This document shows, piece by piece, positions 26,911 through 35,291 of a DNA stretch of 64,000 nucleotides; the stretch's first letter is position 1; every line of letters begins with the position of its first letter. Source of the stretch: Balneolaceae bacterium UBA3186 (lineage in GTDB: Bacteria; Bacteroidota; Rhodothermia; Balneolales; Balneolaceae). The notes under the pieces were generated by a model. The model made no database searches, was not told the origin of the DNA, and saw only the letters and a program-made list of their open reading frames with translations. Both the position numbers and the translations under genes were made by a program. The DNA lies in assembly GCA_002364085.1 (NCBI GenBank), contig DEXK01000014.1, forward strand, positions 101,495 through 165,494. The letters run 5' to 3'.

Positions 26911-28203
26911 ATGATAGAGACTAAATATAAAGTGCTGGTAGTAGATGATCATCCTGCACTAGTAACGCTGATAAAACATAAGCTTATTCACAGAGGATTT
27001 GAAGTGCTAACGGCACAAAATGGAGAAGATGCGTTTGAAATAGTAGAGATAGAACATCCGGATTTGATAATTACAGACGTTGAAATGCCGGTTATGAATG
27101 GATATCAATTATGTTCGAGTGTTAAAGAAAACGAAAAATATAGCAATATTCCTGTAATACTGGTTACATCTTTAGTAACATCAGACTCATTGATGAAAGG
27201 GATTTCAGCAGGCGCGGATAACTACCTAACTAAGCCATATGATGATCACACATTATTCAAAAAAGTAGATGAACTACTTAAAAGACCACTTTCAAAAATA
27301 AGTGAGAGAGAAAGTGTAAAAGTGGAAGTTGAAGGTAAAGAGTATGAGATAAAAGCAGATGTTGAACATTTGGTAAACCTGTTGGTTTCCACATATAAAA
27401 ATACCCTTGCTCAGAATGTAGAGCTTGAAACGGTAAAGCAAAAAATGAAGGTGATTAATCGGGAATTAGAATTATCCAAAAATGAACATCTTGACCTATT
27501 ACAGAATATTTTCCCGGATAAAATAGCGGAAAGCTTACTTGCTTATGGAACAGTAACTCCGGAGCGTTTTGAGAATGTTTCCATCATGTTCACCGATTTT
27601 GATGGGTTTAGTAAAGTTGTGCCAAATTTGAGCCCCGAAGAATTGATCAGAAGCCTATCATACTATTTTGATAAATACGATGAGTTTGCAGAAGAGAATG
27701 AGTTGATAAAAATCAAGACAATAGGTGACAGTTACATGGCCGTTGGTGGGCTTCCGGAAGTTAATAATACACATGCTATTGATACTGTACTTACAGCATT
27801 GAAAATGAAGAAATTTACGAATCAGTTTAATAACGATAAAGATGACTCAATTCCGGTTTTCCCGCTGAGAATAGGAATTCATACAGGTTCAGCAGTAGTA
27901 GGTGTTATTGGTAAGAAACGCTTTGCTTACGATATTTGGGGAAATGCTGTAAATCTTGCTTCAAGAATGGAACAGAATGCTAATCAGGAATACATCAATA
28001 TTTCTGAAAGCACATATAACGAAGTAAAAGAATTTTTTATTTGCGAGAACCGAGGGGATATAGAAGTCAAAAATATGGGTTCAGTTCCTATGTATAACCT
28101 TAAGAGGATAAAGCCTGAGTATTCAGAAGATCAAGAGGGGTTTACACCGAATAGAATATTTATTCGGGAATACAGAACTTTAGGCCATAAAATACAAATG
28201 TAA
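26911..28203 (+). CDS. Response regulator with class III adenylate cyclase output
   Basis: A 430-residue protein. The receiver (1-125) has Asp12-Asp13 and phospho-Asp56 in IITDVEMP. A helical linker follows, then a class III cyclase domain (about 215-400). The metal Asp residues are in MFTDFDGFS (about 227) and TIGDSY (about 272). The purine-specifying pair reads Lys in IKIKTIGD and Asp in FAYDIWGN, which is the adenylate cyclase pairing. The transition-state Asn and Arg are in NAVNLASRME. All catalytic residues are present, so it should make cAMP under control of a sensor kinase. No kinase is adjacent. A hairpin (28207-28233) follows the stop. Confidence 0.9.
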   Translation: MIETKYKVLVVDDHPALVTLIKHKLIHRGFEVLTAQNGEDAFEIVEIEHPDLIITDVEMPVMNGYQLCSSVKENEKYSNIPVILVTSLVTSDSLMKGISAGADNYLTKPYDDHTLFKKVDELLKRPLSKISERESVKVEVEGKEYEIKADVEHLVNLLVSTYKNTLAQNVELETVKQKMKVINRELELSKNEHLDLLQNIFPDKIAESLLAYGTVTPERFENVSIMFTDFDGFSKVVPNLSPEELIRSLSYYFDKYDEFAEENELIKIKTIGDSYMAVGGLPEVNNTHAIDTVLTALKMKKFTNQFNNDKDDSIPVFPLRIGIHTGSAVVGVIGKKRFAYDIWGNAVNLASRMEQNANQEYINISESTYNEVKEFFICENRGDIEVKNMGSVPMYNLKRIKPEYSEDQEGFTPNRIFIREYRTLGHKIQM

Positions 28204-28290
28204 ACAAACCTTCTAAAAAATTGAATGAAGGTTCTCTGCAATCTGTTTCGTATACTTCAAGTTGGTTTTAATTCTAAAAAGTAGAGAAAC

Positions 28291-31134
28291 TTGCAACAAA
28301 ATATTATAGTTAGAGGGGCTCGAGAGCACAATCTTAAAAATTTTGATATCGATATACCCAGAGATCAGTTTGTAGTGATTACCGGTTTGTCCGGTTCGGG
28401 GAAATCTTCTCTGGCTTTTGATACGATCTATGCGGAAGGGCAACGCAGATTTTTGGAATCACTTTCAGCTTATGCTCGTCAGTTTTTGGGAATGATGGAA
28501 CGTCCAGAAGTTGATTTTATAGACGGCCTTTCTCCGGTAATTTCTATTGATCAAAAAACCACCAATCGAAATCCTCGCTCTACTGTAGGTACTGTTACAG
28601 AGATCTACGATTTTTTGAGATTATTGTACGCCAGAGTAGGAATTCCATATTCATACATTTCCGGTAATAAGATGGAAAAACAATCCGCAGATCAAGTAGT
28701 GGCTGCAGTAATGGATATGCCGGAAGGAAGTAAAGTTTATTGTTTAGCTCCTGTTGTTCGTGGAAGAAAAGGACATTACAGAGAATTATTTGAGCAAACC
28801 ATAAAACAAGGATTTTTAACTGCTCGCGTTGATGGAGAATTGGTTGAGCTTGAAAAAGGAATGAAGCTTGATCGGTATAAAACTCATAACATTGAAGTAG
28901 TTGTAGACCGGTTTGTGATAAGTGCTAAGAGTGAAAAAAGAATATCAGAAAGTATACGTCTTGCACTCGAAATGGCGGACGGAAATGTGATTCTTGCTAC
29001 AAAAAAAGGCGATGAATTTGAGGATCGTCTTTTCTCTCAGAAGCTGTTCGATGCTGAAAGTGGAATTGCATATGAAGATCCTGCTCCAAATCTTTTTTCT
29101 TTTAATTCTCCTTATGGTGCATGTCCGAAATGTGATGGATTAGGAAGTACCTATGATGTTAGTTGGGAGCTGTTGGTTCCAAACAAAGATCAATCTATTG
29201 CAGAAGGTGGGCTTAGGTTTTTAGGAATTCCCAGAGATGTATTCGTATTCAAACAGTTGAAAGCTGTACTGGAAAGCATTGGTAAAGATTTTGAAACTCC
29301 GTTTCAAAAGTATTCTGAAGAAGATTTAGATTTGCTTCTGAATGGAGGTGGAACTCATAAATATTCGGTAAGCTATGATTTCAAAGACAGCAATGTAACC
29401 TACAAACATAAGTTTGAAGGTCTACGAAAAATGATCATTGATCAGTATGAAAACAGCAAATCTCCGAAGCAGAGAGATAAAGCGAAGGCATACATGAGTA
29501 AGATCACTTGCCCAAAGTGTGGAGGTGGAAGATTAAATCAGGAAGCACTTTCGTACAAAATTGATGGCTACAATATTCATGATCTGGTGCAAATGGATAT
29601 TGACGGAATTCGGGACACGCTTTATGGAATCAAACTTAGCGAGCGACAGCAATTAATTGGAAGTCAGGTACTAAAAGAGATCAGAGACCGACTGGATTTT
29701 CTGCTCAATGTGGGATTGGATTACTTGAATCTGGATAGGGAAGCACAAACGCTGAGTGGTGGTGAAGCACAACGTATCCGATTGGCAACACAGATCGGAA
29801 CTCAGCTCGTTGGAGTTCTCTACATCTTAGACGAACCAAGTATAGGGTTACATCAAAGAGACAATATCAAGCTGATCAAATCTTTGGAAATGCTCCGTGA
29901 TCTTGGAAACAGCGTTCTTGTTGTTGAGCACGATAGAGAAACTATAGAACATGCCGACTTTGTGGTTGATATGGGACCAGGAGCAGGTGTAAATGGCGGA
30001 CACATTGTTTCTGCGGGAACACCGGATGAATTGGCCAAAGATTCAATGACGGCTAAGTTCCTCCGTGATGAAGAGATCATTGAACTTCCGGAAAAGTATC
30101 GAAAAGGCAATAAGAAAAAGATCACCATAAAAAATGCTCGGGGACACAATCTGCAGAATGTTGATCTGAATGTGCCTCTTGGAAAATTTATTGCCGTAAC
30201 CGGAGTAAGTGGTAGCGGGAAGAGTTCATTGATCAATCAAACGTTGGTTCCGATTCTTTCAAATCATTTCTATAAATCCAAAAGTGTTCCTCTACCATAC
30301 GATACTGTGGAGGGCTTAGACAATATTGACAAGATCATTTCTATAGATCAAAGTCCGATCGGGAGGACTCCAAGATCAAATCCGGGGACATATACAAAAG
30401 TGTTCGATCATATCAGAAGACTATATGCCGAACTTCCGGAATCTAAGATCAGGGGATACGATCAGGGTAGATTTTCCTTCAATGTAAAAGGTGGAAGATG
30501 TGAAACGTGTCAGGGAGACGGAGTCCGTAAGATCGAAATGAACTTCCTTCCTGATGTGTATGTGACTTGCGAAACCTGTAATGGGAAACGATATAATCGC
30601 GAAACGCTGGAGATCTTTTACAAAGGCAAAAGTATTTCTGACATGTTGAAGATGCCAATTTCTGAGTCGGCTGAATTTTTTGATGCACAACCGGCGATCA
30701 GTAGAATTTTGAAAACACTTACATCGGTTGGGTTGGGTTATCTAACACTTGGTCAATCCAGTACCACACTTTCCGGTGGAGAAGCGCAGCGAATTAAATT
30801 GGCTCGAGAACTTTCCAAGATCGGAACCGGAGATACCCTTTATGTGATGGATGAGCCAACTACAGGATTGCATTTTCAGGATGTTCGAATGTTAGTGAAT
30901 GTAATCCAGAAGTTAGTAGATAAAGGAAATACCGTTATGGTAATTGAGCATAATTTGGATCTCATCAAAGCAGCAGATTGGATCATCGATTTGGGTCCGG
31001 AAGGCGGAAAAGGCGGTGGAGAAATTATCGCAGAAGGAACTCCGGATAAAATAGCGGAAGTTAAACAATCACATACCGGAAGGTTTTTGAAGCAAGAGTT
31101 TGAGAGACTCAATAAGGCGGTTGAAGTGCAATAA
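28291..31134 (+). CDS. uvrA: UvrABC excinuclease subunit A
   Basis: A 947-residue full-length UvrA. The start is a TTG at 28291 (MQQNIIVRGAREHNLKN), which matches the usual N-terminus. The first ATPase has GLSGSGKSSLAFDT and LSGGEAQRIRLA; the second has GVSGSGKSSLINQ and LSGGEAQRIKLARE. Zinc ligands are in CPKCDGLG/CPKCGGG and in CETCQGDG/CETCNGKR. It finds bulky DNA lesions and loads UvrB in nucleotide excision repair. uvrB and uvrC are not in the window. Confidence 0.97.
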   Translation: MQQNIIVRGAREHNLKNFDIDIPRDQFVVITGLSGSGKSSLAFDTIYAEGQRRFLESLSAYARQFLGMMERPEVDFIDGLSPVISIDQKTTNRNPRSTVGTVTEIYDFLRLLYARVGIPYSYISGNKMEKQSADQVVAAVMDMPEGSKVYCLAPVVRGRKGHYRELFEQTIKQGFLTARVDGELVELEKGMKLDRYKTHNIEVVVDRFVISAKSEKRISESIRLALEMADGNVILATKKGDEFEDRLFSQKLFDAESGIAYEDPAPNLFSFNSPYGACPKCDGLGSTYDVSWELLVPNKDQSIAEGGLRFLGIPRDVFVFKQLKAVLESIGKDFETPFQKYSEEDLDLLLNGGGTHKYSVSYDFKDSNVTYKHKFEGLRKMIIDQYENSKSPKQRDKAKAYMSKITCPKCGGGRLNQEALSYKIDGYNIHDLVQMDIDGIRDTLYGIKLSERQQLIGSQVLKEIRDRLDFLLNVGLDYLNLDREAQTLSGGEAQRIRLATQIGTQLVGVLYILDEPSIGLHQRDNIKLIKSLEMLRDLGNSVLVVEHDRETIEHADFVVDMGPGAGVNGGHIVSAGTPDELAKDSMTAKFLRDEEIIELPEKYRKGNKKKITIKNARGHNLQNVDLNVPLGKFIAVTGVSGSGKSSLINQTLVPILSNHFYKSKSVPLPYDTVEGLDNIDKIISIDQSPIGRTPRSNPGTYTKVFDHIRRLYAELPESKIRGYDQGRFSFNVKGGRCETCQGDGVRKIEMNFLPDVYVTCETCNGKRYNRETLEIFYKGKSISDMLKMPISESAEFFDAQPAISRILKTLTSVGLGYLTLGQSSTTLSGGEAQRIKLARELSKIGTGDTLYVMDEPTTGLHFQDVRMLVNVIQKLVDKGNTVMVIEHNLDLIKAADWIIDLGPEGGKGGGEIIAEGTPDKIAEVKQSHTGRFLKQEFERLNKAVEVQ

Positions 31135-31221
31135 ATAAATCTTATAATATTTTATATACTCACTTTTTTGAATTTCGAAAGCTTTTTCGTTTTTTGTGCT
31201 GATTAAAAAATTACGGGGATT

Positions 31222-34215
31222 ATGAAGGGGTATAAGAAGCTACTCGCACTAAGTGTGTTTATGGTTATCGCTTTTCCAAGTTTGGGGCAAACTAAGTTAA
31301 CTCAAGAGTCATTTTGGAGTAAGTACTCCATAAGAAATTATGGTGTTGACGATGGTATTTTTTCGCAACAGGTTTATAAAATACAGAAAGATAAAAAGGG
31401 TTTTTATTGGATTGTTAGTAATAGCGAATTATTAAGGTTTGACGGACTGGCTTTCAAAGATTTTGATAAAGGAAGTGAAGGTGGGACTTTGTATGATATG
31501 GATGAAGACTCACAAGGAAATAGTTGGATTCCTTCCATCGGAGCAGGGTTATATAAGTTTAATGGCGATTCTTTAAAATCTTATGTCAGCCAAACCGGAG
31601 AACTGACAAAAGCGGTACTGGTCGGGGAGAATGATTCAGTATTCGTTGGAACTTACGGAAACGGACTAAAAGTATTTTATCAGGATTCTGTATACCAAAC
31701 CTATACTACCGAAAATGGATTAGTCGGAGAAGAGATTTGGACATTGGAAAGGGATAAAGTTGGCAGGTTGTGGATTGGAACCAATACCGGTGTATCTGTT
31801 TTACACGAAGGGATATTCAAAAACTTTACTACAGAGAATGGCTTACCGGATAATAGAGTTCGGACAATTAAGGCCTTGGAAAACGGAGAAGTCTGGGTTG
31901 GAACTGACAAAGAGGGAATTGTGATTTTTAAAGATCAAAAACCGACGAAATATTTACATTCAAAAGAGGGGTTATCAAATCTTTTAGTTCAAGATATAGA
32001 AGAAGGTATAAATGGTGATGTTTTTATTGGAACTTTAGGTGGTGGAGTTATACGATTCAATAAGGAAGTAAAAGAAACTATTTCAAAGAGTGAGGGATTA
32101 ATTTCTAATGAAATAAATACTATTGAAATTAATTCAGATGGATTAATATTAATAGGAACAGAAGATGGGTTATCAGTTTTAGTACCAAAATTCTTCCAAA
32201 CACTTTCTTTAAATGGGAAAGATGCTTTTGAAGAGGAAGCAGTCACATTAAATCAAGATGGTAAGGGAAGAATATGGTTAGGCACCTATGGAAAAGGATA
32301 TAGGGTTTATGAGAATGGAAACTGGTCAACGTTAGAAAACCCACCGAAAGAAAGAAACGGGTACGCACAATCGGGTACATTGGATAGTGATGGTAACTTA
32401 TGGGTGGGAACTCAGGGTTCAGGAGTGTTTAAAATAGAAGGAAACAGTTTTGTTAAAAAATTCACCACCCAAAATGGACTTTTGGATGATTACGTGAGAG
32501 GGCTAACATTTGATAAAAGTGGAAATCTTTGGGTTGGAAGCAACAAGGGAATAAGCGTATTTGACTCAGAGAACAAGTTGATTCGCACGTATTCAACCGC
32601 TGAAGAAATTCCAAACCCATTTTGTATAACGCTAGTTACAGCAAGTGATGGGAGTATTTGGTATGGCTCTTATGGAGGTGGAGCTGTTAGATTTAAAGAC
32701 GGAATATCAACAATATTTGATACCGGAAAAGGCCTTAGGTCGGATCAAGTTTTGAGTATTTACGAAGACTCAAATAACGATATTTGGATAGGAACATTCA
32801 ATTACGGTTTAAGCAAAGTAGTAGGAGATAGTTTATTCACGTTTAGTCCAAAAGATGGTTTACCATCCGCTAACTATGCAGGAATTATGGAGGATAATTC
32901 AAATACTATGTGGCTTGCAACCGGAAATGGCATTACAAAAGTATCTTTATCCGATCTAAACCAATATCAAAATGGAAGCTTATCCATCTTACCTTATCAT
33001 TATTTTAATAAGGAAGACGGGCTCATATCTGACAACCTTCAGGCAGCGAATAATTCTACTGTAGAAAAACTAGAAGATGGTACTCTTTTATTTGCATCTA
33101 TTGATGGAGTGTCGGCAGTAAACCCTGAAAAAACTAATTTTGATGTATCTACATTTCAACCCTACATAGATGAAATTATAATTGACGAAAAGATCATTGA
33201 AACACAAAGCTCTTTTAAATTAAAACCAGATGATAAAAAGCTTGCTATTTCATACTCAGCAATTAATTTTTTAGCTCCCAATAAAACTGATTTCAGAGTA
33301 CAATTAGTTGGTATTGATGAAAATTGGGTAAACGTAGAAGATCGAAAAACTACTTACTATGATTATTTACCGGATGGAGATTATACATTTAAAGTTTCGG
33401 CAATTGGTCCCGATGGACAATGGAGTGATCGAACAGCGAGTATAAGTTTTACAGTTCTGCCTCCTTTTTACAAAACCTGGTGGTTTATGTCTCTGGGCTT
33501 GTTGGGCTTTATAGCTATTGGCGCAGGAGGTGTTCAAATTCGTTCAAATATGAAATTGAGAGCCTTAAACAGGGAGTTGGAAACTCAACAAAAAATACAG
33601 AAAGAAAGAGAAAGAATATCCAGAGAGTTACACGATAATGTTGGTTCTCAGATCACTAATCTGATAACCGGAATTGAAGTAAGTAACCTTCATGTAAAAA
33701 AGAACCAACAAGATAAGGCGCTTTCTTTATTGGAAAATTTGGACATCGATGCTCGTGGTGCAATGACAGATTTGCGCGAAACTATCTGGTTGTTAGATAA
33801 AGAAAAAGTAGAATTCGGAATATTTTTAGATCACTTAAATGGGTATTTAAAGCGTCAAAAGAAATACCTAAATGGAATGGAAGTGCGCTTAAATTCCACC
33901 GTTGACAATAACAGCATACTTGAACCTGGGCAATCCATGAATTTGACTAGAATAATTCAGGAAGCTTTGAACAACTCTCGTAAATATTCCAATGCTACAT
34001 TATTTGAAATTGAGTGCTCCCAAAAAAAGCAAAGCTTAGAGATAAAAATATCAGATAATGGTAATGGTATGGTGGTTGATGAAGAGGTCGATAAAGGAAA
34101 TGGATTAAAAAATATGGCTTACCGAGCCATGGAGATGGGTGGCGGATTTCAAATAACTTCCGATGAAGGAATAGGTGTTGAAATTCATTTAAATTTTGAA
34201 GTGAAAATACCCTGA
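31222..34215 (+). CDS. Two-component sensor kinase with beta-propeller (Reg_prop) sensor, Y_Y_Y and HisKA_3 domains
   Basis: A 997-residue protein. The signal peptide ends at SLGQ. About a dozen Reg_prop repeats (pattern GxxWIGTxxGLS, about 40-660) should form two periplasmic propellers. A Y_Y_Y Ig-like domain lies at about 690-748 and one membrane span at about 752-773. The HisKA_3 helix has phospho-His804 in RISRELHDNVGSQ, and the HATPase has IIQEALNNSRKYS, DNGNGM and GNGLKNMAYRA. Kinases of this NarL type pair with LuxR regulators, and one starts 43 bp downstream. In Bacteroidetes such sensors often detect sugars or surface cues; the signal here is unknown. A palindrome overlaps its stop codon. 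Confidence 0.93.
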   Translation: MKGYKKLLALSVFMVIAFPSLGQTKLTQESFWSKYSIRNYGVDDGIFSQQVYKIQKDKKGFYWIVSNSELLRFDGLAFKDFDKGSEGGTLYDMDEDSQGNSWIPSIGAGLYKFNGDSLKSYVSQTGELTKAVLVGENDSVFVGTYGNGLKVFYQDSVYQTYTTENGLVGEEIWTLERDKVGRLWIGTNTGVSVLHEGIFKNFTTENGLPDNRVRTIKALENGEVWVGTDKEGIVIFKDQKPTKYLHSKEGLSNLLVQDIEEGINGDVFIGTLGGGVIRFNKEVKETISKSEGLISNEINTIEINSDGLILIGTEDGLSVLVPKFFQTLSLNGKDAFEEEAVTLNQDGKGRIWLGTYGKGYRVYENGNWSTLENPPKERNGYAQSGTLDSDGNLWVGTQGSGVFKIEGNSFVKKFTTQNGLLDDYVRGLTFDKSGNLWVGSNKGISVFDSENKLIRTYSTAEEIPNPFCITLVTASDGSIWYGSYGGGAVRFKDGISTIFDTGKGLRSDQVLSIYEDSNNDIWIGTFNYGLSKVVGDSLFTFSPKDGLPSANYAGIMEDNSNTMWLATGNGITKVSLSDLNQYQNGSLSILPYHYFNKEDGLISDNLQAANNSTVEKLEDGTLLFASIDGVSAVNPEKTNFDVSTFQPYIDEIIIDEKIIETQSSFKLKPDDKKLAISYSAINFLAPNKTDFRVQLVGIDENWVNVEDRKTTYYDYLPDGDYTFKVSAIGPDGQWSDRTASISFTVLPPFYKTWWFMSLGLLGFIAIGAGGVQIRSNMKLRALNRELETQQKIQKERERISRELHDNVGSQITNLITGIEVSNLHVKKNQQDKALSLLENLDIDARGAMTDLRETIWLLDKEKVEFGIFLDHLNGYLKRQKKYLNGMEVRLNSTVDNNSILEPGQSMNLTRIIQEALNNSRKYSNATLFEIECSQKKQSLEIKISDNGNGMVVDEEVDKGNGLKNMAYRAMEMGGGFQITSDEGIGVEIHLNFEVKIP

Positions 34216-34224
34216 TAAGGGTAT
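34207..34224. promoter_or_regulatory. Palindromic site ATACCC-N6-GGGTAT before the response regulator
   Basis: A perfect 6-6-6 inverted repeat (ATACCC TGATAA GGGTAT) overlaps the kinase stop and lies 33 bp upstream of the regulator ATG. The same palindrome occurs twice more between the PorE-like and T9SS cargo genes. LuxR/NarL-type dimers often bind sites of this length, so it is a candidate operator of the neighbouring regulator. Confidence 0.6.
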
Positions 34225-34257
34225 TCTGTTTTCTGTTGGTTTTTAGTTTCTTAAAAT

Positions 34258-34929
34258 ATGAGTATAAAAATAGCCATAGTTGAAGACCAGCAGAAGATAA
34301 TCGATCGTCTTATACAAAGACTTTCTTTTTTTGATGATATTGAAATAATATTTTCGGCAAATAATGCTGATCAAGCCATTCATTGTCTTGAAAAATGTGA
34401 GCTAAAGAATCTTCCGGAAGTAATTTTGATGGATATTGAAATGCCCGGTAAATCAGGAATTGAGTTAACTGGAATTATAAAAAGTAAAAACCCTGAAATA
34501 GATATACTCATACAGACAGTATTCGAAAATGATGAGAAGATCTTTCAATCTATTCAAGCGGGAGCTTCGGGCTATCTATTGAAAGATGACCCTATTCAAA
34601 AATATGTAGATGCTATTCATGAACTTTCAGATGGTAAAGCTGCACTGTCTCCTCTTATAGCTTCAAAGTTGATGAACTACGTGAAAAACTCTCGTAAAAC
34701 CAAAGAGGAAAAGGCAAAAGAGACTCAGGAAGATTTTTCTTTAACAGACAGAGAGATAGATATTCTTAAGGGGATTGTAGAGGACTTAACAGAACCTCAA
34801 ATTGGTGAAAAATTATTTATAAGTCATCATACTGTTCGAACACACATCAAAAATATATATAAGAAGTTACACGTTCATTCAAGAGCTTCAGCCGTTCGAT
34901 TCGCCATTTCTAAGGGTTTGATTCCATAA
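34258..34929 (+). CDS. NarL/FixJ-type response regulator (LuxR DNA-binding)
   Basis: A 223-residue protein. The receiver has Glu9-Asp10, phospho-Asp59 in VILMDIEMPGKSG, and Lys in YLLKDD. A LuxR-type helix-turn-helix lies at about 160-220: LTDREIDILKGIVE, then TEPQIGEKLFISHHTVRTHI and NIYKKLHVHSRASAVRFA. It is the cognate regulator of the propeller kinase just upstream. The palindrome at 34207 suggests autoregulation, and the copies at 38224 and 38265 suggest that it controls the T9SS-related pair. A weak hairpin with a T run follows (34955-35005). Confidence 0.93.
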   Translation: MSIKIAIVEDQQKIIDRLIQRLSFFDDIEIIFSANNADQAIHCLEKCELKNLPEVILMDIEMPGKSGIELTGIIKSKNPEIDILIQTVFENDEKIFQSIQAGASGYLLKDDPIQKYVDAIHELSDGKAALSPLIASKLMNYVKNSRKTKEEKAKETQEDFSLTDREIDILKGIVEDLTEPQIGEKLFISHHTVRTHIKNIYKKLHVHSRASAVRFAISKGLIP

Positions 34930-34954
34930 CTCTAGTACTTATATAATTGGTATT

Positions 34955-35005
34955 AAAAGCACGTTAAGATCATAATTAAATATGAGTTAAAGCGTGTACT
35001 TTTTT
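34955..35005 (+). terminator. Possible terminator of the response regulator gene
   Basis: AAAGCACG (34956-34963) can pair with CGTG-TA-CTTT (34993-35002) across a long loop, and T6 follows. The stem is short and imperfect, so this is only a candidate. Confidence 0.35.
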
Positions 35006-35227
35006 AGCAAATAGATTGAATCATCTAAGGGTAAATTCATTGTATCAAAATTTTAACATATGATAGTGCCTAACATGGGACTTGTCTTAAGAGAGACCCA
35101 AATGGTTCCTAGGTGTTGAAAGGGAAGAGAACATTGAGTCTCACTATCAAAATTAATGCATAATATTGGATTCAAATTTTGAACTTATTATGGTTATGAT
35201 AGTTTTCTAATAAGAACAATAAAAAAG

Positions 35228-35279
35228 GCCACAGACTACTAATCTGTGACCTATTCAGGAGTGACCAAAAGGTCACTTT
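35228..35279 (-). terminator. Terminator hairpins after the PorE-like gene
   Basis: Read on the minus strand, GGTCACAGATTAG pairs with CTGTGGCC and is followed by TTTTTTATT, a good rho-independent terminator. A smaller stem (GTGACC AAAA GGTCAC, about 35260-35276) lies between it and the stop codon. Confidence 0.85.
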
Positions 35280-35291
35280 AGTTTTTTGAGT

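Larger units (their letters stand above)
34930..35291. other. 362-bp intergenic region with a possible structured element
   Basis: No gene is seen. It holds the candidate terminator at 34955 and the terminator hairpins at 35228. Between them, TGATAGTG (35061-35068) pairs with CACTATCA (35142-35149), extended by GGACT (35078-35082) with AGTCT (35137-35141), enclosing about 54 nt. This could be a small RNA or a relic; no known RNA family was recognised. Confidence 0.35.
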
